Source: Euborellia annulipes
Lineage: Eukaryota; Arthropoda; Insecta; Dermaptera; Anisolabididae
Assembly (NCBI GenBank): GCA_023213315.1
Contig: JAKCPI010001729.1
Span: 1 to 64,000, forward strand
Direction of reading: 5' to 3'
Length of the DNA: 64,000 bases
Below, piece after piece: positions 34,701 through 40,309 of this stretch. Position numbers and translations under genes: made by a program. How positions within the stretch are numbered: the first letter of the stretch is position 1; each line of letters starts with the position of its first letter. The notes under the pieces are model-generated. The model ran no database searches. It saw nothing but the letters and a program-made list of their open reading frames with translations, and had not been told where the DNA came from.

Positions 34701-37463
34701 TAAAACAAAATATCAATTCATACTCGTTTATTTTTTATGTATAGTCTATATGTGAAAATTATTTTGGTTTTGGTATTATAGTTAGTATTTTGTTAATGGA
34801 TCTTCTTAAATTGAGGTGAGAAAAATTTAAATATTGGTAGAAGTGATTTTGCTTTTATTAAGACATGATTTTTTCTGTACCTGAAAAATAAATAAGTTTT
34901 TGTTTTGTATGTGAAAATAAATGCACATCAAGTTAGCCAAAAAATGTAATAAAATTTTGTTTTTCTTTTGAGAATTTCATCTTCTCCAACCTGGAATCTG
35001 TGTTGTTAACTTTAGATTGAATCTCCTGGTTCGAGATCCTATAATATATTGAAAAATAAATAATTTCCAACGTATAACATCGATATCTGTTTTTTACTTT
35101 CTCTTACCTATGTATATATGTAATATATATATAGAGAGAAAGTATTGGATTCATGTCAAAAATTCGATGTCGAGATTTTGATGGATCTTCACGTTTTGAG
35201 GTCCCCTGAATCCAAAAAAGTGGTTTTCGCGACATGGTCTGTCTGTGTGTGTGTGTGTCTGTGTGTGTGTGTGTCTGTGAACAAAATATCTCAAGAACGA
35301 AAAGAGCTAGGAAGTTGAAATTTTATATTTAAGTTAGGCACCCCCATGGGACGTGACACGAAGCTTTTAATCAAAATCGGCCAAAGAGTACTAGTACTTT
35401 ACTGATGCACTTTTTCAGTTTTTTTCGATTTTCTCAAAATTTGCTCCAACGATTTTTTTTAAAATTCAAAAATGAATTATTTTTTAGATTCTCTATAAAA
35501 TGTATATTCTCATTTTGTGATTGAAATCTTCTGAAGACCACTTTACTCTTGTACTCCATAGAAAAGATAGGAGAAATGGTTGCCATGGTATCAAAATATA
35601 AATATTTTCCCATACTTATAAATTTTACATCTTGAATTCAATTGTACCCTACTGTCGGAAACTAAATACATGTCGACACAAAAAATCTGGTGTGACAAGC
35701 ACAGTACACAACTTTCGATTACCGAAGGTAAGAGAAAGTTGGGTGCTGTGCGCCAGTCACACCAGATTTTTCATGATGTAATACATAAACTAGGATATCG
35801 ATGTTAATTATTTATTTTTTATTACAAAGTATTTTCGAAAAACACCCATGATTCTTGGGCGTTTATGGGCCATGAACAGTAATATTCATCTATTTTAATG
35901 AAATAATTTCCCCTTTAAATTTTCAAAGTTGAGTCTTCAAAATAACTTATAGAGATTTCTTCTGACTATTAAAATCAAGTGATATTTGGTTTATTTAATA
36001 AAGCTTTAAGTCAAAAAGGACCCTGTATATACAGGGTGGTGCAGAGAAAAGGGGAATTTAAAATAATTAGAATAAAAATATTGAAAAACTTAGGGCCGGT
36101 TGCTTCATCCTGGGTGAGCTTGTTAGCCCCGACTTTTTGTAGTGCAGAAACCCACTTCAGTTTTATTTTTATAGTAAAATATACGATATTTCATCATTTT
36201 ATTGCTAAAAGAAGTATTCTAGAAGTACATATATTTGTTATTTTACCTTATATTCTACTTATTTTATCAATAAAATGATGAAATGTTCAATATTTTATAA
36301 AATATGTTATAGGCTAGGGCCCGCTTGCATCAGATCTCGTCGCCATATTTAGCCCTGAGTTAACCTCACTTTTGAGTAATTTCATATAGATATATGGGGA
36401 ATTGGAGCCAAGGTCCGGGCTAAAGTTAGCCCAGGCCAAAGGTGGGGCTAAGATTTAGCCCTGGGTTGACACGTACGAACATGTATTATGAACTCAAGCA
36501 TCCTAACTTCACCAATATAAATGTAAAAAATAATATAAATGCAATATGGAATCTACCGTTTTTTTGTTATTATTCATTTTATGTCAATCAGGATTATACT
36601 CGTATATCCAGGATATATTGCAAGTTGTTGAGTATTCTCCTAACTTCATCTAAGGCATTGCACATGTCTTGTTAATAAAACTATTTGTTTTCAAATTGAA
36701 TGCAAATTGATATTAAATATTTATATGAATGTTTTCAGTTGATATTACTTCTTGTTAGGTGAAAATAAAAGGTATATTTCTTTTTGAAATTATCTTTATT
36801 TGAGCCACACAGCTGGCAATTTGTCAAAATAGTTGTGAAGATTGGAACAATTGACTAATTGTTATTTGAAAACTAATAAATCTTGTTTATTTTTTGAAAA
36901 TTTTCAAATTTTAGCAAAAAAAAATTAAATTCTTATATTTAAATGTATATTAATAATATTTATTTAAATTATGGGTGATAATATCAATTTTTATTTTTAA
37001 TAATTTTTATAAGATGCCTTAATGGAGTTGCAAACTTCACAAACAGAACATGATTTGTTCCCCGAAGAGGGTTTCTGCATTACAAAAAAAGCCATTTAGC
37101 CCGGGGCTAACAAACTCACCCAGGATGAAGCAACCGGCCCTTATAGAACTCTCCATTTATTCTAATTATTTCAAATTTCCCACATTCCTCTGCATCAACC
37201 TTCATATGAATTAATATTGCTAATGCTTTGCATGAATTGAATGTCCCCTGGCATCACGTTTTTATTTTGCGACTCTTGGAAGTGTGTGTATACTCTGTAG
37301 ATGTTATTATTTGTGTGTATTTGTTTCAGGCGGGGTATTCGCCGAAGACGGTTCGTTTATTGGCCAATACGGCCAAGCAGGTGGGAAACGGCGTGGAGGC
37401 GGTGGCGGAGCTGGCGGCGGCGGACCTTCGCCTTCTGCATCTGCCATCGCTACCTACGTTTAA
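4506..37463 (+). CDS. Nrg: Neuroglian, L1CAM-family cell adhesion molecule (whole spliced gene)
   Basis: Spliced CDS: 4506-4702, 12546-12923, 19790-20090, 20155-20271, 21001-21165, 22476-22901, 24664-24906, 25897-26085, 26150-26539, 26607-26887, 28013-28305, 28393-28673, 31232-31649, then either 37330-37463 (long, 1270 aa) or 33898-33989 (short, 1256 aa). All introns are GT-AG and the joined frame has no stop. Order: signal peptide (about 1-21), Ig1 (C57-C109), Ig2 (C153-C209), Ig3 (C265-C314), Ig4 (C357-C407), Ig5 (C450-C497), Ig6 (C539-C591), five FnIII (about 610-1110), membrane span about 1128-1151, cytoplasmic tail of about 119 aa. Known for the family: homophilic adhesion at the cell surface, axon guidance, septate junctions and ankyrin coupling through FIGQY. 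Length, exon content and two alternative ends match Drosophila Nrg167/Nrg180 as I remember them. Identification is very secure; exact splice usage is predicted, not observed. Confidence 0.96.
6100..6186. mobile_element. Short mariner-like MITE remnant
   Basis: 87 bp with ends TACAGTCGGCGCC and reverse-complementary GGCGC(C)GACTGTA-like sequence (TTGCGCCGACTGTA). Same termini as 58634-58809. Flanking TA fits the TA target of Tc1/mariner elements. Too short to encode anything. Confidence 0.7.
6582..6770 (+). repeat. SINE type 2, degenerate tRNA-like copy
   Basis: Pol III-like layout: A-box-like GTAACATAGAGGTATAG, B-box-like AGCGGTTCACATCTC, then GCTACCAATT, CTAAATGGCC and GCCGAAAAAGACAT, shared with 19569 and 21315. 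Confidence 0.65.
6851..7508 (+). repeat. Hairpin-ended dispersed repeat, copy R1 (near full length)
   Basis: Begins TTACTTCCTCTTACC, then a TA-rich stretch, AGAGAGAAAGTATTGG, a long conserved interior with a (TG)n tract at about 6984-7014, and ends in the hairpin whose arms are AAATCTGGTGTGA and TCACACCAGATTT. Ten related copies or derivatives occur in the window. No coding capacity is seen; an open frame through it is incidental. Confidence 0.85.
11973..12485 (+). repeat. tRNA-headed long SINE-like element
   Basis: Head at 11985-12060 has A-box-like TGGTGTAGTGGGCTAGG and a degenerate B box (GTGTTCAAATTCTGG). The body 12092-12470 recurs inverted at 23638-24003 (ACAGGAGAGGGAGTTGCTGT, TCCTGTGGAAGGGACGTAAA, GGTAAATAAACGG). 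The tail is (AAT)n-like near 12485. It lies 60 bp before Nrg exon 2. Confidence 0.7.
12546..12923 (+). CDS. Nrg: Nrg exon 2: rest of Ig1 and first half of Ig2
   Basis: 126 codons (residues 66-191), phase 2 at both ends. Acceptor TTTTTAG, donor CTG|GTGAGT. Shows YRWIKNGK (Ig tryptophan W69), the D103-x-G-x-Y-x-C109 signature closing Ig1, and C153 opening Ig2. NNSRMT near the end is an N-glycosylation sequon. This is the best conserved block of the protein compared with fly Nrg as I recall it. Its GC content is visibly higher than that of the flanking introns. Confidence 0.96.
13150..13350. mobile_element. Foldback element with hammerhead-like core (degenerate)
   Basis: Inverted arms: TATTCAGGCCAAAATTTAAT and ATTAAATTTTGGCCTGAATA. 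Reverse-strand core in the left arm: CTGAAGA, extra A, then a weak stem and CGAAAAGTCGAC. The right arm keeps CGAAAGGTCGAC only. The end ACCTCCAGAACAAGCATTAT resembles the tail of the single copy at 46330. Confidence 0.7.
13440..13740. mobile_element. Foldback element with SINE head at its centre
   Basis: Arms GTCATAGTGGATACATTG (13446 on) and reverse-complementary CCACTATGAC (13651 on) with TTGAACCAAACTC pairing to GAGTTTGGTTCAA. A tRNA-like SINE head (13497-13605) fills the loop. A core follows at 13683: CTGAAGA, T, GATTC..GAACC, AAAACGTC (GAAA mutated to AAAA). Confidence 0.65.
13497..13605 (+). repeat. SINE type 1, head-only copy
   Basis: A-box-like TTGGTGTAGTTGGTATC and B-box GGGTTCGGTTCCC, then CAGGCAGTCCGATGATTTTA as in the full copies at 46648 and 48315. 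Body absent. Confidence 0.75.
15344..16039 (+). mobile_element. TTAA-flanked MITE (family 2), carrying a SINE
   Basis: Ends TTAA-GGGGCTTCAG and CTGAAGAGCC-TTAA form terminal inverted repeats with TTAA duplication, as in piggyBac-type elements. Interior motifs (CACTCTTGCAAAAGATGGCA-like, GCCATCTATTGGCAAATTTT) recur in six other copies. A SINE with 12-bp duplication is inserted at 15569-15831; without it the element is about 420 bp. Confidence 0.8.
15569..15831 (-). repeat. SINE type 1, full copy with 12-bp target duplication
   Basis: Reverse strand. B box CCGAACCCGCGACG (reverse), body GGTCAGGCATTTC, CTTTTCGGCAACTTACGCC, CACACTTTTC. Flanked by GTTATAAATGAT at 15557-15568 and 15832-15843, an exact duplication showing insertion into the TTAA element. 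Confidence 0.9.
16182..16458 (-). repeat. SINE type 1, full copy with 13-bp target duplication
   Basis: Same family as 15569 on the same strand. Exact duplication ATCTGATTTTTTA at 16169-16181 and 16459-16471. The head carries the reversed A and B boxes (GGTTAGCACGCTAACC; GGTCCGAACCCGCGACG). Confidence 0.9.
17236..17990 (+). repeat. Hairpin-ended dispersed repeat, copy R2, interrupted
   Basis: Begins TTTACTTTCTCTTGCC, has a (TA)n stretch, the conserved interior (AAAAAGTACTAGTACTTTAC), and the terminal hairpin arms AAAAATCTGGTG / CACCAGATTTT. Interrupted at 17622-17741 by a small element with 10-bp duplication. Confidence 0.85.
17622..17741 (+). mobile_element. Single-unit element with hammerhead-like core and 10-bp target duplication
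   Basis: 120-bp insertion in R2 flanked by exact TTAAAATGTA at 17612-17621 and 17742-17751. Contains GGTC-loop-GACC stem followed by GAAACGTCGACGG, then AATAAAAG and CCTTGGCTGCAAAG. The upstream CTGATGA is degraded to CTTAGGA. Same family as the arms of 18940-19505. The duplication and the single unit point to 5'-truncated retro-type insertion. Confidence 0.85.
18450..18545 (+). repeat. SINE type 2, fragment
   Basis: B-box region AAGGGTTCGCATCACGTCCC and body words AATTGAATTGGATGCC and GATGCCGAAAAAGGACC, as in 19569-19735. Confidence 0.6.
18940..19505. mobile_element. Foldback element with two hammerhead-like cores
   Basis: Left arm (reverse strand) core at 19001-19036: CTGAAGA, A, GGTCG..CGACC, GAAACGTC. 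Right arm core at 19405-19437: CTGATGA, A, GGTC (19413-19416), 9-base loop, GACC (19426-19429), GAAA, TGTCGG. Both arms continue AATAAAAATT and end in CTTGCTGC(G/A)AAGTTCC. The 330 bp between holds two imperfect copies of a roughly 110-bp unit (19075-19185 and 19200-19320). Confidence 0.85.
19569..19735 (+). repeat. SINE type 2, near-full copy
   Basis: B box GATCGCGGGTTCGCATCCCG, then GTCTCATGAGCCAATTTATT, TTAATTGGCTACCAAT, CTAAATGGCTTC, GCCGAAAAAGACATTAAATA and an A-rich tail. Lies about 55 bp before Nrg exon 3. Confidence 0.75.
19790..20090 (+). CDS. Nrg: Nrg exon 3: end of Ig2 and first half of Ig3
   Basis: Begins with the last base of the split Trp192 codon (TG|G) and ends in phase 0 with RRTQ|GTACTG. 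Ig2 closes at C209 in MYSCAAT and Ig3 opens at C265 in LYCIFGGTPLP, followed by W277. SNVT is a glycosylation sequon. The acceptor (CTTTTCCAG) sits about 50 bp after a tRNA-headed repeat. Confidence 0.95.
20155..20271 (+). CDS. Nrg: Nrg exon 4: second half of Ig3
   Basis: 39 codons, phase 0 at both ends, separated from exon 3 by a 64-bp intron. Contains the Ig signature D-E-G-A-Y-T-C314. Donor CAG|GTAAAT. Confidence 0.95.
20272..21000 (+). other. Nrg intron 4 with a dispersed repeat fragment
   Basis: 20525-20610 (GGCTGCAGCCTAGAGCG, GGCAGATTGGCAATATTCAA, TTAAATGAAGTATT) recurs at 42895-42969 plus 43092-43118. The rest is AT-rich without clear structure. Confidence 0.6.
21001..21165 (+). CDS. 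Nrg: Nrg exon 5: first half of Ig4
   Basis: 55 codons, phase 0. Carries FRCEASGVPKPQIKWIHNGK, with C357 and the core tryptophan. The acceptor (TTAAAG) has a weak pyrimidine tract, but the reading frame and homology fix it. Donor AAG|GTAATT. Confidence 0.95.
21315..21475 (+). repeat. SINE type 2, degenerate copy
   Basis: B-box-like CGAGTTCGCTTCCCGTCCC, then ATTAGCTACCAATC, CTAAATGGCCTTAGATGC, AGAAAAAGACCTG and an A-rich end. In Nrg intron 5. Confidence 0.65.
21846..22447 (+). mobile_element. TTAA-flanked MITE (family 2), ending next to Nrg exon 6
   Basis: Starts TTAA (21842-21845) GCGGCTTCAGGAG. Shares CTCTTGCAAAAGATGGCAGG, TAGTCTAACAGCC, TGCCATCTGTTGGCAAATTT and CGCCATCTTATGCAAAAACA with the other copies. 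The right end is decayed (CTCAATAAGTGCCTTGA), 28 bp before the exon 6 acceptor. Confidence 0.75.
22476..22901 (+). CDS. Nrg: Nrg exon 6: end of Ig4, whole Ig5 and start of Ig6
   Basis: 142 codons, phase 0. Ig4 closes at C407 (DTGNYGCNATNSLGY, with a sequon at NAT). Ig5 runs C450-C497 with W462 and DAGQYTC. The exon ends QDYE|GTATTA at the start of Ig6. Acceptor ATTTTCCAG at 22475 lies about 28 bp after the end of a mobile element. Confidence 0.96.
23356..23600 (-). mobile_element. LINE 3' end, truncated copy
   Basis: Reverse complement of 30240-30460: GGTGCATAAGGTCCGAAGAC, CAGGAAGAAAATAAAAACAA, ACGCAGGGAGCTTGTTCCAA. The reverse strand encodes the C-terminal RDWNKLPASIFP-like end of a LINE reverse-transcriptase ORF. 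5'-truncated in the way usual for LINE insertions. Confidence 0.75.
23638..24003 (-). mobile_element. SINE-like body with 14-bp target duplication
   Basis: Inverted copy of 12092-12480, entering through a poly(T) run (its A tail). Flanked by exact ATACATAATATATA at 23624-23637 and 24004-24017. The tRNA head is absent, so it is 5'-truncated. Confidence 0.85.
24664..24906 (+). CDS. Nrg: Nrg exon 7: Ig6
   Basis: 81 codons, phase 0. C539 (TFHC), W553 and C591 complete Ig6. The usual DxGxYxC signature reads D-S-A-T-Y-T-C here, with Ala in place of Gly. Ends SLIVQ|GTATAA, just before the Ig-to-FnIII linker. Confidence 0.95.
24915..25195. mobile_element. Foldback element, GCAGTCGAAA family
   Basis: Arms GGGAGTTTTTAATTTTAG and the reversed CATAAACTCCC end; TATTAATTATTTATTAAAAA pairs with TTTTTAATAAATAATTAATA. 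The left arm, read on the reverse strand, has CTGCAGAATAAGAAGTCGAAATG; the right arm has lost the core. Internal GTTAGTTCAC-type arms flank the loop. Longer relative at 38055. Confidence 0.8.
25897..26085 (+). CDS. Nrg: Nrg exon 8: first half of FnIII-1
   Basis: 63 codons, phase 0. Begins DVPNAPNLEW, the start of the first fibronectin type III domain, and includes ILHYTIQFNTSFTP (sequon NTS). Acceptor TTGTTCAG, donor TCG|GTTAGT. Confidence 0.94.
26150..26539 (+). CDS. Nrg: Nrg exon 9: end of FnIII-1 and FnIII-2
   Basis: 130 codons, phase 0, after a 64-bp intron. Shows WANYTFRVVAHNKIG (FnIII core Tyr, sequon NYT), then PDVPYRNPDN opening FnIII-2, ITWTPMP, and YLIKVVSINQLGEANVS closing it. Donor GAG|GTAAGA. 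Confidence 0.95.
26607..26887 (+). CDS. Nrg: Nrg exon 10: FnIII-3
   Basis: After a 67-bp intron; starts IVGYSGEDIPTQAPTN and carries SWDPVPPETVKGHFMGYKIQ and NYARVLVYNS. Ends in phase 2 (AG|GTATGG). The split codon AG|G gives Arg and continues YNGPPS in exon 11. The donor could be shifted by one base because both flanking bases are G. Confidence 0.94.
27842..27990 (+). repeat. SINE type 2, copy next to Nrg exon 11
   Basis: Full tRNA-like head: GGTGTAGGGGTTAGCGTG (A box) and GCGGGTTCGCATCCCGTC (B box), then TTCAATTGGATTGGCTACC, GTCTAAATGG and an A-rich tail. AATAATAAT on both sides may be the target duplication. The exon acceptor is at 28012. Confidence 0.8.
28013..28305 (+). CDS. Nrg: Nrg exon 11: FnIII-4
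   Basis: Starts with the last base of a split Arg codon and ends in phase 1 (AAA G|GTATAC). Contains MPEGVPGPVSNVEAIPMGSS, LTWREPEQPNGRLTGYKIYY and TKYRIHLK, a full FnIII domain. Its acceptor (TTTTCTCCATCAG) lies about 25 bp after a tRNA-headed SINE. Confidence 0.95.
28393..28673 (+). CDS. Nrg: Nrg exon 12: end of FnIII-4 and most of FnIII-5
   Basis: After an 87-bp intron; the first codon is split (G|CA, Ala) and the exon ends in phase 0 at IPDE|GTATGT. Carries MTNTGEGEDFFIERKT and the fifth FnIII domain (VTWEPSLTEGRLGSHFFVKY). The domain is completed by exon 13. Confidence 0.94.
28928..29545. mobile_element. Foldback element with hammerhead-like cores, host of a nested one
   Basis: Outer arms AAGAAAGAAAAACAAGAAGA / TCTTCTTGTTTTTCTTTCTT. 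Left core (reverse strand, about 28977-29008): CTGATGA, T, GGTCC-AAATCTA-GGACC, GAAACATGG. Right core from 29183: CTGATGA, T, GGTCC..GAACC, GAAA. The right arm is split by the element at 29226-29465 and resumes GACCGAAACAT. Further inner arms (CCCCGAAACGAGAG / CTCTCGTTTCGGGG) lie near the centre. Confidence 0.8.
29226..29465. mobile_element. Nested foldback element inside 28928-29545
   Basis: Arms ATTTTATTTCAATGTCCTCG and CGATGAGGACATTGAAATAA. Right core ends GGGCGACCC GAAACGTCG; left core (reverse) has GGGTG-ATTA-GCACCC then GAAACGTGG. Short duplication ACCGAAA flanks the insertion. Confidence 0.75.
30065..30465 (+). mobile_element. LINE 3' end (C-terminus of reverse-transcriptase ORF, broken)
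   Basis: One frame reads LPSRDWNKLPASIFPKTYN and FKSNLNRHLL and then stops (TGA), the typical RDWNxLP end of Jockey/I/L2-type LINE ORF2 proteins. The line before it is in another frame (RFQSSFALP), so a frameshift is present. The 3' UTR continues to TTATGCACCCATTCC. Inverted copy at 23356-23600. Confidence 0.7.
31232..31649 (+). CDS. Nrg: Nrg exon 13: end of FnIII-5, membrane span and common cytoplasmic tail
   Basis: Residues 1088-1227, phase 0 to phase 1. IYEFQVVSVDG ends FnIII-5. NVATAGWFIGMMLAIAF begins the membrane span (about 1128-1151), followed by the basic stop-transfer and juxtamembrane segment IKRNRGGKYVVHERE, very close to fly Nrg. The tail has a Gly/Pro-rich low-complexity insert (GGGRGPGAGRRPSG) and the conserved block DSDSDSMAEYGEGDT that leads to FIGQY in the next exon. 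Donor ACC G|GTAAAT feeds either last exon in the same phase. Confidence 0.96.
31748..31976. mobile_element. Inverted-dimer element with best hammerhead-like core, 13-bp target duplication
   Basis: Flanked by exact AAATCGCTTTTTT at 31735-31747 and 31977-31989. Right core: CTGATGA (31922-31928), T, GACAA (31930-31934), GAAA tetraloop, TTGTC (31939-31943), GAAA (31944-31947), TACGT. The left arm carries the same core on the reverse strand. It lies 100 bp after Nrg exon 13, in the intron common to both isoforms. Relative at 47953. Confidence 0.9.
33895..33989 (+). CDS. Nrg: Nrg alternative last exon A (short form), FIGQY plus ATLV end
   Basis: Joins the phase-1 donor at 31649 as G|GC to give GMNEDGSFIGQYGRHQRK and ends GGFATLV, stop TAG at 33987-33989. 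It corresponds to the general (non-neuronal, Nrg167-like) isoform. Two tandem acceptors three bases apart (CAGAAG) allow a start at 33895 (adds Glu) or 33898. The C-terminus is longer than I recall in fly and ends in T-L-V, a possible PDZ ligand. The stop codon is directly followed by GTATTC, a possible donor, so a spliced 3' UTR cannot be excluded. Confidence 0.9.
34156..34193 (+). other. Possible small cryptic exon after last exon A
   Basis: A good acceptor (ATTTTCCAG, ending 34155) and a strong donor (ACT|GTGAGT, GT at 34194) flank 38 bases downstream of the short-form stop. Joined to exon 13 it would meet a stop almost at once (G|AG AAA TAA). If real it would more likely be part of a spliced 3' UTR. 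Signals only; no coding support. Confidence 0.2.
34296..34301 (+). terminator. Candidate poly(A) signal for the Nrg short form
   Basis: AATAAA about 310 bases after the short-form stop, followed by a GT-rich stretch (TTAGTGTTCATGGG). ATTAAA at 34116-34121 is an alternative. AT richness makes such hexamers common. Confidence 0.35.
34370..35017. mobile_element. Large foldback MITE (about 650 bp)
   Basis: Terminal arms GTTAACAACACAGATTCCAG and CTGGAATCTGTGTTGTTAAC, continuing GTTGGAGAAGATGGAATTCT. A second paired block is internal (CTTTTATTAAGACATGATTT with its complement near 34506). A TA microsatellite (34664-34689) is at the centre. 0.4 kb after the short-form stop, so it could lie in a transcribed 3' region. 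Confidence 0.85.
35095..35772 (+). repeat. Hairpin-ended dispersed repeat, copy R3 (full length)
   Basis: Starts TACTTTCTCTTACC and ends TCACACCAGATTTTT. Interior identical in layout to R6, with the (TG)n tract at 35238-35275 and the hairpin CACAACTTTCGATTACCGA / GGTAAGAGAAAGTTG. Confidence 0.9.
36035..37201. mobile_element. Outer foldback element split by a Harbinger-like MITE
   Basis: Arms GTGGTGCAGAGAAAAGGGG and the reversed CCTCTGCATCAACC end; AATAATTAGAATAAA pairs with TTTATTCTAATTATT. Everything from 36093 to 37140 is a later insertion. The left edge is the palindrome CCCTGTATATACAGGG. Confidence 0.75.
36093..37140. mobile_element. PIF/Harbinger-like MITE, 1048 bp, TTA duplication
   Basis: Terminal repeats GGGCCGGTTGCTTCATCCTG and CAGGATGAAGCAACCGGCCC, flanked by TTA at 36090-36092 and 37141-37143. 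GGG ends plus a 3-bp TWA duplication are the mark of PIF/Harbinger elements. Subterminal GGCTAA/TTAGCC words repeat inside. No transposase frame seen. Relative at 49779. Confidence 0.85.
37330..37463 (+). CDS. Nrg: Nrg alternative last exon B (long form), FIGQY plus ATYV end
   Basis: Joins exon 13 in phase 1 (G|GC) to read GGVFAEDGSFIGQYGQAGGK, then a Gly-rich run and PSPSASAIATYV, stop TAA at 37461-37463. Acceptor TTTGTTTCAG. Equivalent to the neuronal Nrg180 end: FIGQY binds ankyrin when the Tyr is unphosphorylated, and the terminal ATYV is a PDZ ligand conserved with fly. Skipping exon A (intron 31650-37329, 5.7 kb) makes this form. In fly, neuronal choice of this 3' exon is controlled by ELAV; no element was tested here. 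Confidence 0.94.
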
Positions 37464-37994
37464 CAACACAAGATTAAAAACCTGGTTCTCCCAGCTCCTA
37501 TTCCAGATTCCTCTCTCCTCGTTAGGTAGCTTTAAAACGCCGCTTCCTCCACTCTTTTCTCTCTTCACTCGCACTCATTCCTTGTTATTGTACAGTCTGT
37601 TGCGCGTTGTGTATGAGTGTTCTATGAAATGTATGATTGAGTGTATGTATGTTGTATAATGTAAAACTGTAAAAGCAGTTGCTTGTTGGTTGGTCTTAAT
37701 CCCCTGCGCCTGCTCGCCCGGTGGTGGGTTTTCGCTTTGAATGTTATATTGTCTCTGCTTTTTGTCCTTTTGGCCAGCTCCATTATCCATTCTTAAATGT
37801 GCAAGTACTCTGTCTGTATTCCTTGGCCAGCATAGACAAATACCTTTTTAGAGTTATAAAAAAGAGATGAATAGATCAATCGAAGATTTTTAATTTTATA
37901 TATATATAAGATAAGATATAATTAAAAGCATTTTTTAGAATGTCTTTTTAGAATTTTGATACTGAAGTCAATTGGATAGGAATTTTAAATGGGA

Positions 37995-38043
37995 AATAAA
38001 AAAATCTTCTAAATAATGCCTTTATTGTTAGTTAGTAAATAAA
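37995..38043 (+). terminator. Candidate poly(A) signals for the Nrg long form
   Basis: Two AATAAA hexamers at 37995-38000 and 38038-38043, 530-580 bases after the long-form stop and before the next repeat begins at about 38055. The sequence from 37464 to here has no other feature and is read as 3' UTR. Confidence 0.4.
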
Positions 38044-38054
38044 GCTTTATTATT

Positions 38055-38525
38055 ATTATAGGAGTTTTTAATTATAGACCACAATTTGTATTAATTATTT
38101 ATTAAAAGAATAAATACTGTATTATAATAATAATAACGTTTCGACTGCTTATTCTGCAATTGTTTTCAAGTACTAGACACGTGTTCCCACTCAAGTGAAC
38201 TAACTTCTAAGGGATCGTTACATGCATTTTATAAATACAACGACGTCAGCGCCATCTACACTCATTTCCATGAAGTTAGACCCAATCATCAAAGCAAGTA
38301 TTAACAAACTTGATGATTGTATCTAACTTCATGGGAATGACTTTAGATGGCGCTGACGTCGTTGTATATGAAATGCACGCAACGTCCCTTAGAATTTAGT
38401 TCACTTCGGTCAAAAAAAGTTTCCAGTACTGGAAAACAACTGCCGAATAAGCAGTCGAAACGTTGTACAGTATTTATATTTTTAATAAATAATACAAATT
38501 GTGATCTATAATTAAAAACTCCTAT
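38055..38525. mobile_element. Foldback element, GCAGTCGAAA family, long form
   Basis: Outer arms AGGAGTTTTTAATTATAGA and TCTATAATTAAAAACTCCT. Second arms GACGTCAGCGCCATCTA / TAGATGGCGCTGACGTC in the middle. Right core: ACTGC-CGAATAA-GCAGT then CGAAACGTTG; left core on the reverse strand is similar. It starts just after the last Nrg poly(A) candidate. Confidence 0.85.
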
Positions 38526-39818
38526 AATAATAATAATAATAAAAGATTAGATGCTTTACAGACAGGAGGGAAATATTTTAAATTTTAAAGACAAATCTTG
38601 CTTGGTCTTTTCATCCAAAAAAAAATTTTTTTTTTTTAGACTATTTTTTAACGTGATATGGACTCAGGGTTTTATCATTCTGGTCAAGCTAACTACACTG
38701 CCGCTTGCACTTTTATTTTTTTTTAAACCCAATTTGGAATGCCAATGGGGCCAGCCATAATAAAATTGCATTTGAACAAGACAAAAAAATATAAATATTG
38801 TTTTATATTTAAGACAATTGCACGAACACACTTAAGATTATAAAAAATATATATATATATATATAATAGTGTTATATTATTATTATAATTATATCTCTGA
38901 TCACGTTTTTGGGTTCGAGGGTTTTTCCAAAGGCCTTAGCATTCTGCACTCGATAGATTAGGACTTTTGTCTGATCGCTTCCTTTTCTTAAGTCAATGAA
39001 TCTCATGGGAATCTCATATCATTTCCCTAAAATAAAAAAAAAAAATGCTTTTATTTTTTTCTATTTTCGATTAATTATATTTTTGTATGCAGGCGAGATT
39101 ATTTTTTTAAATGTAAAAAAAAAAATTAGATTTTAGGATTTTGTTAGAATCTCACTACTAATAAATCAAAAATCCAATGATTTCTGCCATTTTCTTAATT
39201 TTATAAGATTATTATTATTATTATATATATATACAAAACAACTCATTAATTTAATCTCATTTTTTATTAAGCATCTTGTTTAATATGATGACACAATCTA
39301 AATACTTTCATTAATAGCTTTTTCATCACATAATTATTATACTCGTCGTTTTTTTTTTTTTTTTTTTATTATAATTTTATCGAAAGACGAAAAATAAAAA
39401 CAATGTCATCACGCCATCTTTTCATTATAAACTTTTCATTTGTATGTACCCCTTTTTTAATAAAATATATTTTTTATTTATAAATCACAGTAATTTAGTA
39501 AAATATTTTTTTCTCATCCCTCATTTATATATATATATAATTATTCATTATTCATAGATTTTTTTAATTCAATTTTTTTTTCCCTAGATCAATTTCATCT
39601 TATTTTAGATTTAATCAGTCAAACTTTCAGTTCCTATGATATAAGACGTTTCGGATTAATTTTATTCATTTACATGCATTCATTATTTTTTTTTATTTGA
39701 GACTGTACTTGAAATGGTACATGGTTTTCTACCATGTGATTATTTCACTGTTGTTTGCAAATATGTAAAATTTTAATGGAAATTTTTGTGGTCTAAACCT
39801 AGAAAGATTTCCATTTAA

Positions 39819-40193
39819 GGGGCTTCAAGGGGCACATAATAGAATGCTTTTTTTTAATTACGATTAATTAAAAAATATTTATTTTTATATTTATAGAATA
39901 TGCAAAAAACCTATTAAAAAAATTATAATTTTTTTTTAAATCTAAAAATATAAAAGTTATTAATATCCAACCTATAATAATTAGAGGATGAAGTCAAAAA
40001 TAAATTTCTTATTTATTTAAAAATTGAAGGCCAAATAGTTCAGCACTCTTGCAAAAGATGGCAGTCTAGGCCTACCATCCTGCCATCTGTTAGCAAATTT
40101 TCGTAATAGTTGGGCCCTTTGGCTAACTTTTTAAGACCCCCAACGCCATCTTAACGGCAAAATCATGCGAACAGTTTTGCCTCCCGTAGCGTC
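39819..40193 (+). mobile_element. TTAA-flanked MITE (family 2)
   Basis: TTAA at 39815-39818 and 40194-40197. Left end GGGGCTTCAAGGGG, right end CCTCCCGTAGCGTC. Internal CTCTTGCAAAAGATGGCAG and TGCCATCTGTTAGCAAATTT shared with the family; shorter than the others by an internal deletion. Confidence 0.8.
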
Positions 40194-40309
40194 TTAAGAA
40201 TTCAATTAATTAAATTAAATTTCTTTTGGCCAAATTTGAGTACCGGTACCTATTTGTAAGTAATTTTTAAGAAAAAAAAAAGTTTGCCCCCCCTCCAAGA
40301 AAAGTTGAA

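Larger units (their letters stand above)
31650..37329 (+). other. Nrg intron 13 region between exon 13 and last exon B
   Basis: Spans last exon A. Besides listed elements it holds poly(C)/poly(T)-rich sequence at 32580-32960 (C runs at about 32617-32639 and 32928-32941) with fragments CGGAGCTACATAATAATACA and GGGCCCTGGGAGGCCCCCTC that look like a decayed repeat. 32000-32570 and 32960-33760 show only AT-rich sequence. Confidence 0.6.

Noticed and set aside
36093..37140. An autonomous transposon
   Set aside because: 1 kb between good terminal repeats but no transposase frame longer than background.
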